Positions 41,724 to 51,398 of a DNA stretch of 64,000 nt are shown here, piece after piece. The stretch covers positions 6,014,001 to 6,078,000 of the forward strand of contig NZ_CP059162.1 in the NCBI RefSeq assembly GCF_013466605.1, given 5' to 3'. The notes under the pieces were generated by a model. The model saw only the letters and a program-made list of their open reading frames with translations, was not told the DNA's origin and did no database searches. A program made the position numbers and the translations under genes. Positions within the stretch are counted from its first letter, which is position 1, and each line of letters starts with the position of its first letter. Source of the DNA: Pseudomonas chlororaphis subsp. aurantiaca (GTDB taxonomy: Bacteria; Pseudomonadota; Gammaproteobacteria; Pseudomonadales; Pseudomonadaceae).

Positions 41724-42620
41724 ATGAGCAGTAGCCCGGAACACGCGCGCCTGTTGCGCCTGGCGACCCGCGCCTCGCTGGCGGTGGCCAGTATCCTGAT
41801 CGTGGCCAAGGCCATCGCCTGGTGGTTGAGCGGTTCGGTCAGCCTGCTGGCGGGCCTCACCGACTCGCTGCTCGATGGCGCCGCGTCGTTCCTCAACCTG
41901 CTGGCCGTGCATTACGCCCTGCGCCCGGCCGACGCCGACCACCGCTACGGCCATGGCAAGGCCGAGTCCCTGTCGGGCATGGCCCAGGCGCTGTTCATCG
42001 CGGTGAGCGCGGTGCTGATCGGGGTACAGGCCGTCGAGCGCCTGCAGAACCCTGAACCGCTGGGCGCGCCGTGGATCGGTATCGGCGTGATGCTGCTGTC
42101 CCTGGCGCTGACCGTTGCGCTGCTGATGGTGCAACACCGGGTGATCCGCGAAACCGGCTCCACCGCGGTACGCGCCGATTCGCTGCACTATCGCTCCGAC
42201 CTGCTGCTCAACGGCAGCATCCTGCTGGCGCTGGTGCTGGCCAGTTTCGGCTGGCAGCAACTGGACGCCTGGTTCGGCCTGGCGATTGCCGTCTACATCC
42301 TGTGGAGCGCGATCCAGATCGCCCGCGAAAGCGTGGCGGTGCTGATGGACGAGGAGCTGCCGCCCGAGGTCAGCCAGCACATGCTGGAACTCGTATGCGC
42401 GGTGCCCGGGGTGCTCGGTGCCCATGATCTGCGCACGCGGATTTCCGGCAACCACTGGTTCGTGCAACTGCACCTGGAGTTACCGGGGGAACTGACCCTG
42501 TCGGTGGCCCACGGCATCAGCGATCAGGCCGCCGAGGCGATTCATGCGGCCTATCCGCGGGCCGAGGTGCTGGTGCACGCCGACCCGCAGGAAGTGGTGC
42601 AGACCGCCCGGGCTCAGTAA
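41724..42620 (+). CDS. Cation diffusion facilitator (FieF/CDF) transporter
   Basis: 298 residues with six membrane segments and a C-terminal cytoplasmic domain. The metal-site motifs DSLLDGAASFLNL and DHRYGHGKAESL, with the second site RADSLHYRSDLLLN, are those of FieF-type exporters of Zn2+, Fe2+ or Cd2+ by proton antiport. It overlaps the 3' end of the convergent DUF6515 gene by 7 bases. Which metal it moves was not determined. Confidence 0.92.
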   Translation: MSSSPEHARLLRLATRASLAVASILIVAKAIAWWLSGSVSLLAGLTDSLLDGAASFLNLLAVHYALRPADADHRYGHGKAESLSGMAQALFIAVSAVLIGVQAVERLQNPEPLGAPWIGIGVMLLSLALTVALLMVQHRVIRETGSTAVRADSLHYRSDLLLNGSILLALVLASFGWQQLDAWFGLAIAVYILWSAIQIARESVAVLMDEELPPEVSQHMLELVCAVPGVLGAHDLRTRISGNHWFVQLHLELPGELTLSVAHGISDQAAEAIHAAYPRAEVLVHADPQEVVQTARAQ

Positions 42621-43612
42621 GTCACCTGATAGCCGCGCGAGCTCAGACAACCGCCCTGGGCCTGGCGGTAGGTCTGGACCACTTCCGGCGCCGGTGGATA
42701 GGTCATCGCCGCCGGATCGAAGCCACTCTGCTGCACCGCCCAGCGATAACAGTCGTAGCGGTCCTGACTGATCTGCTGCGGGCTCTGCCCTCTGACCGGG
42801 TAGGCCAGCACGTTGTAATCATTGCCGGCCTGCGGCGGCGGGCTGGCCACCGGCGGCTCGACCACCACGTACTGCTGGGTACTGGCCTCATAGCTGTAGT
42901 AGGCACCCGCGGCCAGAAAGAACAGCGCGCTGCCGATCCACACTTCCCGTGCGTAATCCGGCAGGTAGGCCACGCGAATCCCGTAGGGTGGGCGCACCAC
43001 CACATATCGTGGGCCTTGCGGGCGATACCAGTAACCACCGGAGAAGAAATAGTCCTGCCCGCGATACGGTACGCGGTAATGCCGGTCCGGAAAACGATCG
43101 ATCACATAACCCGGCCGATATTGCGGGCCTGGGCCCCAGCCATTGCCACGACCGTCCGGACGGCCCGGCCAGCGATAGTCGTAGGGCCGCGAGCCCGGTC
43201 CGCCGGCCTGCCAATGCTGGTTGTAGTCGTTACGGCGCGGGATGTCCTGGTAATAACCCTGGCGCGGCTCCTGGGTCTGGCGGACGGTATCGGGACGGCC
43301 CTGGATCGGCAGGTTGGCGGACGGCTGTGCCAGTCGCCCCCGCCCTTGATCATTCGGCCCGTGGTTCTGCCAGCGCCCGTTCTCGACGTTGCGCTCGAAC
43401 TGCTGGCTGTTGTCGCCGCGAATGATTTCAGTCTGCTGGCGCGACTGATGGCTTTCGCCTCGCCCCTGGCCGCTGCCCGGATACCCGTCGTCACTGCGCT
43501 GGCCGCCATTGGACCATCCACGGCCGTCATTGCGGTCATCGGCGAGCCCCTGCGCACTGATGCTCACACAGAGCAAACCAACACCTGCCAAACGCCAGAT
43601 GCGCGATTTCAT
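42614..43612 (-). CDS. Secreted DUF6515-like protein
   Basis: 332 residues with signal peptide MKSRIWRLAGVGLLCVSIS and cleavage near AQGLA. The mature N-terminal half is low-complexity, rich in Gln, Asn, Arg, Gly and Asp. The C-terminal half has DRHYRVPYRGQDYFFSGGYWY, a hydrophobic stretch IGSALFFLAAGAYYSY, and a terminal repeat-like region with two Cys (YDCYRW, GGCLSSRG). I place it with DUF6515 proteins of unknown envelope role. ATG 43612 has GAGGAAT upstream. The long antisense frame on the other strand is a shadow. Confidence 0.75.
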   Translation of the reverse strand: MKSRIWRLAGVGLLCVSISAQGLADDRNDGRGWSNGGQRSDDGYPGSGQGRGESHQSRQQTEIIRGDNSQQFERNVENGRWQNHGPNDQGRGRLAQPSANLPIQGRPDTVRQTQEPRQGYYQDIPRRNDYNQHWQAGGPGSRPYDYRWPGRPDGRGNGWGPGPQYRPGYVIDRFPDRHYRVPYRGQDYFFSGGYWYRPQGPRYVVVRPPYGIRVAYLPDYAREVWIGSALFFLAAGAYYSYEASTQQYVVVEPPVASPPPQAGNDYNVLAYPVRGQSPQQISQDRYDCYRWAVQQSGFDPAAMTYPPAPEVVQTYRQAQGGCLSSRGYQVTY

Positions 43613-44056
43613 GCTATTCCTCACTACGGATAGGGGCCTGTAGATAAGACTGGAAAAGCCCAGGCCGGTTCTGCCACAGGTTATCAGTCGCAAAACTTAT
43701 TTATTGAGGCCGCCATGGGATATTTCCTGGCGCGCAGGCAATAAAAAAGGGGGACCCGTCGGCCCCCCTTTGAGAATTTCGTCCGTGCTCGACGCTTATG
43801 ACGCCGGCTCACCTCACGCCGTCTTCTGGACAGTGTGTAGCCCGGGGGCCGGCTCAACCCTGTGGGATTGGCGGCCGCGGCAGGCCTGATTCGGCGGGCC
43901 GCAGTGGACTCTATGTCCGGGCAGTGATTCTGGTGATAAGAATAGGCCTAGCGTGCCGACAGAGGATTGCGAAGATTGCTCAAAAAAACATGACTTGCGC
44001 AATTTTTAACTCAAGATAGATAATATTGCGCAATAGTTACGAAAAAGGCCTGATCC
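43613..44056. other. Gap between DUF6515 and Lrp genes
   Basis: 444 bp with no convincing gene. It contains a GGGGGAC/GTCGGCCCCC-type hairpin with flanking A and T runs at about 43743-43772, which could be a terminator or a small-RNA end, and the paired TTGCGCAA palindromes (43995-44033) just before the Lrp gene. Short frames here are in shadow composition. Confidence 0.5.
43995..44033. promoter_or_regulatory. Two TTGCGCAA palindromes, probable Lrp-family autoregulatory sites
   Basis: TTGCGCAA at 43995-44002 and 44026-44033, centres 31 bp apart (three helical turns), both continuing with AT. They sit 24 to 62 bp before the Lrp ATG around a TAATAT-like -10 sequence at 44021-44026. Spacing on one DNA face fits an octameric Lrp/AsnC protein. 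Confidence 0.65.
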
Positions 44057-44536
44057 ATGAGCAAACTCGACCGATACGACCTCAGCATTTTGGCGGAATT
44101 GCAGCGCGACGCCCGCATCTCCAATCAGGAACTGGCCGAACGCATCGGCCTGTCGCCTTCGCCGTGCTCACGTCGGGTCAAGCAACTGGAAGACGACGGC
44201 TACATTTCCCGTCAAGTCGCCCTGCTGGACCGCAAGATGCTCGGCCTGAGCCTGACCGCCTACGTGCTGATCGGCATGGACCGCCACACCCCCGAGCGTT
44301 TCGAGAACTTCGAAGCGGCGATCCGCAGCCTACCGCAGGTCCTCGAATGCAGCCTGGTGACCGGGATGGACGCCGACTACCAACTCAAGGTGGTGGTGCC
44401 GGACATGGACCACTACCAGAAACTGCTGCTGGGCCATTTGACCCGTATCGAAGGCGTGACCAGCGTGCGCTCCAGCTTCGTGCTCAACCAGGTGCTCAAC
44501 AGCACCGAATTGCCGCTGACCCACCTGCGCAACTGA
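44057..44536 (+). CDS. Lrp/AsnC family transcriptional regulator
   Basis: 159 residues. Helix-turn-helix SKLDRYDLSILAELQRDARISNQELAERIGLSPSPCSRRVKQLEDDGYI is at the N-terminus, followed by a RAM domain. ATG 44057 has AAAGG upstream at an acceptable distance. Two matching palindromes in the promoter suggest autoregulation. A REP-like pair follows. Effector and target genes are not evident; its neighbours are housekeeping genes, and the same gene is found at this place in other Pseudomonas, from memory of gene order. Confidence 0.9.
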   Translation: MSKLDRYDLSILAELQRDARISNQELAERIGLSPSPCSRRVKQLEDDGYISRQVALLDRKMLGLSLTAYVLIGMDRHTPERFENFEAAIRSLPQVLECSLVTGMDADYQLKVVVPDMDHYQKLLLGHLTRIEGVTSVRSSFVLNQVLNSTELPLTHLRN

Positions 44537-44540
44537 TCTG

Positions 44541-44655
44541 CTTCTGTCTGTAGGAGCAAGGGGGACGCCCAGTTCTTGTTCGCGATAAATGTTCCTGGCT
44601 ACACATGGGCTGCAGCCGAACGTTTTATCGCGAGCAAGCTTCGCTCCTACAGAAG
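44541..44655. repeat. REP-type inverted repeat
   Basis: CTTCTGTCTGTAGGAGCAAG at left and CTTCGCTCCTACAGAAG at right, with TTCGCGATAAA and TTTATCGCGA inside, between the Lrp and DUF2788 genes. Confidence 0.6.
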
Positions 44656-44762
44656 ATCCCGATGGTGTGACGACGAAGCGCACCTGGATCAATGCCCGGC
44701 CGCGGCCCCTTGGCGTATACTCGCCCCCGCCTTTTTAGCCTTGCCCGTGCTGGAGATGTTCG

Positions 44763-44972
44763 ATGGATCCTGCAGTATTCGAAGAGTGGATGATGACCGG
44801 TCTGGTGACCATCCTGATCATTTTCATGGCCTTCATCGTCTGGGATCTGGCGAAGAAGTCCAAGGCCGGACGCTTCGGCTCGTTCATCCTGTTCTTCGTC
44901 CTGGGCCTGGGCGTGGCCGCGTTCATCATCAAGAGCGTGGTGATCGGCCTGATCGAATCCGGCGCCTTATAA
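44763..44972 (+). CDS. DUF2788 family small membrane protein
   Basis: 69 residues with two hydrophobic segments ([18 protein letters not shown] and [27 protein letters not shown]) separated by a short basic loop KKSKAGR. This matches DUF2788, a conserved small inner-membrane protein of gammaproteobacteria with no known function. Its stop overlaps the end of the convergent pseudouridine synthase gene by six bases. Confidence 0.85.
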   Translation: MDPAVFEEWMMTGLVTILIIFMAFIVWDLAKKSKAGRFGSFILFFVLGLGVAAFIIKSVVIGLIESGAL

Positions 44973-45608
44973 ACGCGCCGGAACCTCCTTCCACTGGCCC
45001 TGATCGAGCCCCTCGATCGTCCAGTCGCCGATCCTGACCCGCACCAGGCGCAATGTCGGCAAACCCACGGCAGCCGTCATGCGCCGCACCTGGCGATTGC
45101 GCCCTTCACGAATGATCAACTCCAGCCAGCTGGTGGGCACGCTCTTGCGAAAGCGCACCGGCGGGTTACGCGGCCACAGCTGCGGCTCCTCCAGCTGCCG
45201 GGCTTCGGCCGGCAGGGTCATGCCGTCATTCAACTCCACACCATCGCGCAGACGCTGCAATTGCTCGGCCGTGGGCTCGCCTTCCACCTGCACCCAATAG
45301 GTCTTGGCCAGCTTGTGCCTGGGATCGGCGATGCGCGCCTGCAGCTGGCCGTCGTTGGTCAGCAGCAGCAAGCCTTCGCTGTCGCGGTCCAGGCGGCCGG
45401 CCGGGTAGATGCCGGGTATCGCGATGAAGTCCTTGAGGGTCGCCCGCCCTTCGCCGTCGCTGAACTGGGTCAGCACATCGAAGGGTTTGTTGAACAGGAT
45501 CAGCTTCGGCTCGGCCGGTGGCGCTTTGGCAACACGGCGCGGCGCGGAGGAAGACGAAGGACTCTTCACGCCAGGGCGGCGGGAAGCAGGACGCGGAGGA
45601 CGAGACAT
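44967..45608 (-). CDS. rluE: RsuA/RluE family pseudouridine synthase
   Basis: 213 residues. A 30-residue basic, Pro/Ser/Arg-rich N-terminal extension precedes the catalytic domain: [34 protein letters not shown] with the catalytic Asp, KTYWVQVEG, and [15 protein letters not shown]. It lacks an S4 domain, as does E. coli RluE (23S rRNA U2457), so RluE is the best match within the RluB/E/F/RsuA group. Position in the amn-DUF2788 neighbourhood is conserved in Pseudomonas. Confidence 0.85.
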   Translation of the reverse strand: MSRPPRPASRRPGVKSPSSSSAPRRVAKAPPAEPKLILFNKPFDVLTQFSDGEGRATLKDFIAIPGIYPAGRLDRDSEGLLLLTNDGQLQARIADPRHKLAKTYWVQVEGEPTAEQLQRLRDGVELNDGMTLPAEARQLEEPQLWPRNPPVRFRKSVPTSWLELIIREGRNRQVRRMTAAVGLPTLRLVRVRIGDWTIEGLDQGQWKEVPARL

Positions 45609-45623
45609 GGCGAAAAGAACATC

Positions 45624-45663
45624 TAACGGTCAGGGCCGACCATGCTAGTGGCCCGACCGTTAA
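45624..45663 (-). terminator. Hairpin after amn, possible terminator
   Basis: TAACGGTC-A-GGGCC and GGCCC-GACCGTTA pair with one bulge around ten bases, 16 bp beyond the amn stop and before the rluE start. No strong T-run follows, so it might instead act in the rluE leader. Confidence 0.45.
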
Positions 45664-45678
45664 ATGACCATCCCGCGA

Positions 45679-47151
45679 TCAGCGGAATGGCGGCTCGTCG
45701 AAGCTGCGCAGCTTGCGCGAGTGCAACGAATTGAGCTCGGTACGCAGCAGGTCCACCGCGGCGATACCGATCTTCAAGTGCTGGCTGACCGCGCGCTCAT
45801 AAAAGGCGTTGGCCGAACCCGGCAGCTTGATTTCGCTGTGCAGCGGCTTGTCCGAGACACACAGCAAAGTGCCGTATGGCACCCGCAGACGATACCCCTG
45901 GGCGGCGATGGTGCCGCTTTCCATGTCCACCGCCACGGCGCGGGACAGGTTGATCAGCGGACGCTCCTGGGCCCAGCGCAGCTCCCAGTTACGGTCGTCG
46001 TAGGTCAGCACGGTGCCGGTGCGCAGGCGTTTTTTCAGGTCGTCGCCCTTCTCGCCGGTGACGTTGGCGGCGGCCTGCTGCAACGCCAGCTGCACTTCGG
46101 CCAGGGCCGGAATCGGAATGTTCGGCGGCACCACGCGATCGAGAATGCCGTCGCGGCGCATATAAGCGTGGGCCAACACATAGTCGCCGATGGTCTGCGA
46201 CTGCCGCAGGCCACCGCAGTGGCCGATCATCAACCAGCAGTGCGGACGCAATACCGCCAGGTGGTCGGTGATGTTCTTGGCATTGGACGGGCCGACGCCG
46301 ATGTTCACCAGGGTCACGCCGTGGCCGTCGCTGGCCAGCAGGTGATAAGCCGGCATCTGGTACCGATGCCAGACCACCCCGGCGGCGATCGACGAGGCTT
46401 CGCCGTGGTCCATGCCCTTCTCGATGATCACATTGCCCGGCAGGACCATGCGCACGAACCGCGGATCGCTGCGCAGCTGTTCAAGACCGTGGGTGATGAA
46501 CTGGTCGACATAACGGTGGTAGTTGGTCAGCAGGATCCATGGCTGCACATGGCGCCAGTCGCTGCCGGTGTAGTGCACCAGGCGGCGCAGGGAGAAATCC
46601 ACCCGCGCGGCATCGAACAGCGCCAGGGGCAACGGATGGGTGTTTTCCCAATCGTACAGCCCGTCGGCGATGCCATCGGTGGCGGCGGACAGGTCGGTGC
46701 TGGGGAACACCCGCGCCAGCACCGCGGCGGTGACGCCGGAACCAGCCAGTTCATCGCCCTGCTCGACCACGTACGGATACGGGATGTTCTGCTCGCTGAC
46801 GCCCACTTCCACGGTCACGGTGAAGTCGTGCATCAGTGGCACCAACTGCTCCAGCAGGTACTTACGGAAGGCGGAGGGATGGGTGACCGTGACGCTGTAG
46901 GTGCCCGGCAACTGGACCTTGGCGTAGGCGCGGGTGGTCTGCGGGACTTCGCCCTGGCAGTGATAGGTCAGGCGCAATTCCGGGTAACGAAACAGGGCGC
47001 GCTGTTCGGCGTCGGGTTCGACGCGGTCCTTGAGGTAACGCTTGAGCGCCTGGCTCAGCGACGTGGTGGCCCGCTCATGCAAAGCGGCAAGCCGGTCCAC
47101 GGCTTGCTCGGCGGTTTGAACGACAATAAAAGCTTCGGTCACGGTAAGCAT
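45679..47151 (-). CDS. amn: AMP nucleosidase
   Basis: 490 residues, near the 484 of E. coli Amn. It splits AMP to adenine and ribose 5-phosphate. The N-terminal Amn-specific domain is followed by a nucleoside-phosphorylase-like catalytic part with VNIGVGPSNAKNITDHL, MIGHCGGLRQSQTIGDYVLAHAY and AVDMESGTIAAQGYR. ATG 47151 has AGG directly against it; the GTG at 47142 with AGGA eight bases upstream may be the true start, giving 487 residues. Confidence 0.94.
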   Translation of the reverse strand: MLTVTEAFIVVQTAEQAVDRLAALHERATTSLSQALKRYLKDRVEPDAEQRALFRYPELRLTYHCQGEVPQTTRAYAKVQLPGTYSVTVTHPSAFRKYLLEQLVPLMHDFTVTVEVGVSEQNIPYPYVVEQGDELAGSGVTAAVLARVFPSTDLSAATDGIADGLYDWENTHPLPLALFDAARVDFSLRRLVHYTGSDWRHVQPWILLTNYHRYVDQFITHGLEQLRSDPRFVRMVLPGNVIIEKGMDHGEASSIAAGVVWHRYQMPAYHLLASDGHGVTLVNIGVGPSNAKNITDHLAVLRPHCWLMIGHCGGLRQSQTIGDYVLAHAYMRRDGILDRVVPPNIPIPALAEVQLALQQAAANVTGEKGDDLKKRLRTGTVLTYDDRNWELRWAQERPLINLSRAVAVDMESGTIAAQGYRLRVPYGTLLCVSDKPLHSEIKLPGSANAFYERAVSQHLKIGIAAVDLLRTELNSLHSRKLRSFDEPPFR

Positions 47152-47292
47152 CCTGTGTTCTGATCTTGCAGGCCTTCATCTTGCCTGCAACGCCGTCTCA
47201 CGGGAACAGTGGAATCGCCCGGGCCGTCAGGTTCTTGCTCGCGATCCTCGGCGCGAACAAGAACCGGGCGCGCCCTCTCGCCTACAGATCGA

Positions 47293-48942
47293 TCAGAAGC
47301 CTGTCGGGGTCGAGCGCGCGACTATCGCCTCGACATCCAGGCCCCGCGGCAAGGTACCGTAGACCCTTCCCGCCGAACCCAGGCGACTGGCGATAAAGGC
47401 ATCGCTGACCAGCGCGTTGCCGGATTCCAGCAACAGCTTGGCCTGCAGGCCCAGGGCGATGTCCTCGGTCAGTTGGCGGGCGCGGTACTGAATGTCGTCG
47501 GTATCCTGGAAGGCGCCTTTCAGGTTGGCGATATGCGCGGCCAGGCGTCTGTCGCCATGGCCGTCGCCCAGTTCGGCGAACAGCGCGTCGAGTACGCCCG
47601 GCTCCTTGGACAAGGCGCGCAGCACGTCCAGGCACTGCACGTTGCCGGAGCCTTCCCAGGTCGAGTTGACCGGTGCTTCGCGGTACAGCCGCGGCAGGAT
47701 GCTCTCCTCGACATAACCGGCGCCGCCCATGCACTCGGCGGCCTCGTTGATCATCGCCGGGGCCCGCTTGCAGATCCAGTATTTGCCCACCGCCGTCACC
47801 AGTCGCGAGAACATTGCTTCTTGCGGGTCATCCAGGTTGTCCAGCGCGCGGCCCATGCGCAGGCTCAAGGCCAGCGCCGCCTCGCTTTCCAGCGCCAGGT
47901 CGGCCAATACGTTCTGCATCAAGGGTTGCTCGCTGAGCACCCGCCCGCCCACCAACCGATGGGCACAGTGATGGCTGGCCTGGGTCAGCGCCTGGCGCAT
48001 CAGCGAGCTGGAGCCGACCATGCAATCGAAACGAGTCATGGCCACCATCTCGATGATGGTCGGCACACCGCGTCCCTCTTCCCCGACCATCCACGCCAGG
48101 GCCCCGCGGAACTCCACTTCGCTGGAGGCATTGGAGCAGTTGCCGAGCTTGTTTTTCAGGCGTTGGATATAGAACTGGTTGCGGCTGTCGTCCGGACGGT
48201 GCCGAGGCAGCAGGAAGCAGGTCAGGCCTTTTTCGGTCTGGGCCAGGGTCAGGAAGGCGTCGCACATCGGCGCCGAGCAGAACCACTTATGGCCCACCAG
48301 CTCATAGGCCTGCCCCGGCCCCGTAGCGCCCACCGGATACGCCTTGGTGGTGTTGGCGCGCACATCGGTACCGCCCTGTTTCTCGGTCATCGCCATGCCG
48401 ATGGTGACGCCGGCCTTGTGGGCCATGCCGACATTGCGCGGGTCATATTCGGTGGCGAGGACTTTCGGCAGCCATTGCTCGGCGAGATCCGGCTGCAGTT
48501 TCAGCGCCGGCACACAGGCGAAGGTCATGGTCAGCGGGCAACCGCTACCGGCCTCGGCCTGGCTGTGCAGATAGGTCATGGCGGCGCGGGCGACATGCGC
48601 CCCGGCCTGCGGATGAGCCCAGGGCAAGGACGTCAGGCCATGCTCGATGGCGGTACGCATGAGGTCGTGATACGCCGGGTGAAACTCCACCAGGTCGAGG
48701 CGATGACCGTAACGGTCATGGCTGGTGAACACCGGTTTGTTCTGGTTGGCCAGGAACCCCGCTTCCATCAGCGGCCCACCGGCCAGGGCACCGTAGGCGT
48801 CGATCCGCGATTCGGCCCAGCCGGCACCAAAACGCCGTGCCCATTCCTGCAATGGCAGATCGATTCGATAGAGGTTGGTACCGTCCAGGGAAGGTGGCTG
48901 GTTGATGACTTCGTGGGTCTCGGCGAACTGGTGCAGGTTCAT
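47293..48942 (-). CDS. Acyl-CoA dehydrogenase family protein (AidB-like)
   Basis: 549 residues, the length of the AidB/isovaleryl-type branch with an extra N-terminal domain. ALAGGPLMEAGFLANQ, MAMTEKQGGTDVRANTT (FAD/substrate loop), EVEFRGALAWMVGEEGRGVPTIIEM and AAECMGGAGYVEESILPRLYREAPVNSTWEGSGNV are family motifs. AidB of E. coli is induced by alkylation damage and binds DNA; here there is no sequence evidence for that role. Its place beside ladS and amn is the usual one in Pseudomonas. Confidence 0.9.
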   Translation of the reverse strand: MNLHQFAETHEVINQPPSLDGTNLYRIDLPLQEWARRFGAGWAESRIDAYGALAGGPLMEAGFLANQNKPVFTSHDRYGHRLDLVEFHPAYHDLMRTAIEHGLTSLPWAHPQAGAHVARAAMTYLHSQAEAGSGCPLTMTFACVPALKLQPDLAEQWLPKVLATEYDPRNVGMAHKAGVTIGMAMTEKQGGTDVRANTTKAYPVGATGPGQAYELVGHKWFCSAPMCDAFLTLAQTEKGLTCFLLPRHRPDDSRNQFYIQRLKNKLGNCSNASSEVEFRGALAWMVGEEGRGVPTIIEMVAMTRFDCMVGSSSLMRQALTQASHHCAHRLVGGRVLSEQPLMQNVLADLALESEAALALSLRMGRALDNLDDPQEAMFSRLVTAVGKYWICKRAPAMINEAAECMGGAGYVEESILPRLYREAPVNSTWEGSGNVQCLDVLRALSKEPGVLDALFAELGDGHGDRRLAAHIANLKGAFQDTDDIQYRARQLTEDIALGLQAKLLLESGNALVSDAFIASRLGSAGRVYGTLPRGLDVEAIVARSTPTGF

Positions 48943-49016
48943 GTCGGGCTCCTTGAGGGGTGTGCCAGAACCTCAGTTAAGCACCCCCTCCTCGACGAAC
49001 AAAGTGGCATACCCGC

Positions 49017-51398
49017 CTAAATGCCGGCGCTTTCGCCTTGTTCCGGAGCCAGTACGCGACGCGCCAGAACGCCTTGCAACTCCTCGAATTTCACCGGCTT
49101 GGAGAGGTAATCGAGCAGGCAGCGCTCAGCCTCCAGGCCATGCGCCGAGGCTGACACCAGCAGCACCGGCAACCCGGCGCAACCCGGCATACCATGCACC
49201 TGGTCGTACAGTTTGAGTGCCTCGGCCTGCTCGATCTGGCAATCGAGCAGCACTGCGTCCACCGACTCCCGGCGCAACAACGCCAGCGCCCCGCGAGCAT
49301 TCTCCGCCGTGCGCACCTGATACCCCAGCTTGAGCAGCATGCCGCGGATCACCAGTTGATTGATGCTGTTGTCGTCCACCAGCAGCACGCTGCAATCCTG
49401 TGGCATGCGCCGGGCGGAGCGGACCCGCAGGGCCGGCTGGGAAGCCATCGGCTGCTCGCCGTCCAGATCGAAGGTCACCTCCAGGCGGAAACAGCTGCCA
49501 CGTCCCGGCTCCGATTCATGGGTCAGATGGCCACCCAGCAGATCCACCAGCTGCCGACAGATCGCCAGCCCCACGCCCAGCCCGCCGTATTCGCGGGTCA
49601 TCGAACCATCGAGCTGGAAGAAGCGCTGATACAGCGAAGCCTCATCGAGATTGACGAAACCGATGCCGGTGTCGATCACCGCGAAAGTCATCGCCACCCG
49701 TCCCGGCGCCGTCGGCTTGCCGGTCACTCTCAGGACCAGGCCGCCCACCCGGGTGAACTTGATGGCATTGTCCAGCAGGCACTCCAGGCACTGGCTCAAC
49801 TTGCCGCGATCGCCCAACAGCCGGTCAGGCAGCCCGGCGGCCAGGTCGATATCGAAGCCCAGCCCCTTGGCCGAGGCATTGGCGGAAAACTGGCCCTGCA
49901 AGGCATCGAGCAGCGAACGCAGGCTGAAGGTCTCGCGCTGGGCGCTGAGCTTGCCGGCCTGCAGCTCGGTCAGGGTCAGAATGCCGTTGACCATGCGCAT
50001 CATGTCCCGGGCCGAACCGGCGGCGGTCTGCTGGTATTGCTCCAGTTCCGGGTCGAGATCGACGGTCTGCATCAGTTCCAGGGAACCGATCACCCCATTC
50101 ATCGGCGTGCGCAGTTCATGGGTCAGGGTGGCGAGGAATTCATCCTTGAGCCGGTTGCTGTGGGCCAGTTGCTGGTTGAGCACTTCGAGCTTCTGCCCGG
50201 CATCGAACAGGGTCTGGGCCTGCTGTTCGCGCATCGAATTGATGCGGTCGGCCAGGGCCAGCGACAACAGCGCCACCTCGATGGCCGAACCGATCTGGCT
50301 GGAGTACATGGTCAGGAACACATTCGGTAGATAGCCCAGCACCATCAGGGTATTGATGATCCCGCCCACCAGGAACGCCGACCAGGCGATGATGAAGTAA
50401 CGCGCCACGCGCATGCCGCGGCACCAGGCAACGATGCCGGAGACAAAAATCACCACGGTAAAGATCAGCGCCAGGGCCGTGGCCAGGCGTAATGCCAGGG
50501 CGTAGCTGGTCATCAGCGACAGGGCCACCACCACGGCGCTGCACAGGATCAGCACCAGCAGCAGGCGATCGACCCGCCGGCTGTGGCGGGCGGTCTGCAG
50601 GAAGCTGCGGGCGAACTGGCTGCCGAACAGGGCCGCCGCGCCAATGAAGAATGGCGTCGCCGCGTTGGCCCACCACGGGTTGTCCGGCCAGAAGTACTCC
50701 ACCGCGGCGCCGTTCACCGACAGCTGGTACAGCCCGAACGAGGCGATGTAGAGGATGTAATAGAGGTAACTGGTGTCGCGCACGCTCAGGTAAATGAACA
50801 GGTTATAGACCAGCATCCCCAGCAGCACGCCGTAGATCAGGCCGAGCACATACAGGCGCACCGGTTGTGCTTCCAGGTAGGCCGTGCTGGACCAGAGCGT
50901 CACCGGCGCCTGGACCGAGCCCTGGCTCTGCAGGCGCAGGAACAGAGTCTTTTGCTCGTAGGGCGCGAAGCTCAGGTCGAACAGGTAATTGTTCTGGCGG
51001 ATCTGCCGGCTGTCGAATGGCAAGGCATCGCCGGTGCGCTGGGCCAGGCGGTAGCCACCGGCTTCATTGGGCACATACAGCTCCAGATGATCGAGCGGCG
51101 GATAGGCCAGCTCCAGCAGCCAGGTGTGTCGTATGGAGGGGTTGGCGGGACGGTAGCCGAGGTCGATTTTCAGCCAGAATGCCGAGCGGGAGTAACCAGC
51201 GTTTAGGGTGGCCTTATCATGGGTCTTGAAACTGCCGGCCATGGCCGGTGCGCTGACATCTGCGATCGTTGCCTGACCACTCGCGTCTTCAAACACCTGC
51301 ATCACCCGACCCAAGGGCAGGCTCTGGGTGAACTCGTCGAACTCGACCGCGCCAGCCAGCATCGGCAAGCTCAACAGCAACATCAGCAAATAGCGCAT
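49017..51398 (-). CDS. ladS: Hybrid sensor histidine kinase LadS
   Basis: 793 residues, close to P. aeruginosa LadS. A signal peptide (MRYLLMLLLSLPMLAGA) leads to a periplasmic 7TMR-DISMED2 domain (about 20-180), seven membrane segments (7TMR-DISM, about 185-390), a HisKA region with His427 in LTHELRTPMNG, an HATPase domain (GLGVGLAICRQLVDLLGGHL), and a receiver domain with LLVDDNSINQ, phospho-acceptor Asp719 (AVLLDCQ) and LSKPVK. LadS feeds the GacS/GacA-Rsm network that switches between free and biofilm life, secretion and secondary metabolism. ATG 51398 starts the signal peptide. Its position beside thiD is conserved. Confidence 0.92.
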   Translation of the reverse strand: MRYLLMLLLSLPMLAGAVEFDEFTQSLPLGRVMQVFEDASGQATIADVSAPAMAGSFKTHDKATLNAGYSRSAFWLKIDLGYRPANPSIRHTWLLELAYPPLDHLELYVPNEAGGYRLAQRTGDALPFDSRQIRQNNYLFDLSFAPYEQKTLFLRLQSQGSVQAPVTLWSSTAYLEAQPVRLYVLGLIYGVLLGMLVYNLFIYLSVRDTSYLYYILYIASFGLYQLSVNGAAVEYFWPDNPWWANAATPFFIGAAALFGSQFARSFLQTARHSRRVDRLLLVLILCSAVVVALSLMTSYALALRLATALALIFTVVIFVSGIVAWCRGMRVARYFIIAWSAFLVGGIINTLMVLGYLPNVFLTMYSSQIGSAIEVALLSLALADRINSMREQQAQTLFDAGQKLEVLNQQLAHSNRLKDEFLATLTHELRTPMNGVIGSLELMQTVDLDPELEQYQQTAAGSARDMMRMVNGILTLTELQAGKLSAQRETFSLRSLLDALQGQFSANASAKGLGFDIDLAAGLPDRLLGDRGKLSQCLECLLDNAIKFTRVGGLVLRVTGKPTAPGRVAMTFAVIDTGIGFVNLDEASLYQRFFQLDGSMTREYGGLGVGLAICRQLVDLLGGHLTHESEPGRGSCFRLEVTFDLDGEQPMASQPALRVRSARRMPQDCSVLLVDDNSINQLVIRGMLLKLGYQVRTAENARGALALLRRESVDAVLLDCQIEQAEALKLYDQVHGMPGCAGLPVLLVSASAHGLEAERCLLDYLSKPVKFEELQGVLARRVLAPEQGESAGI

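Noticed and set aside
47209..49020. 603-codon frame opposite the acyl-CoA dehydrogenase
   Set aside because: Antisense shadow of a well-supported gene; no motifs.
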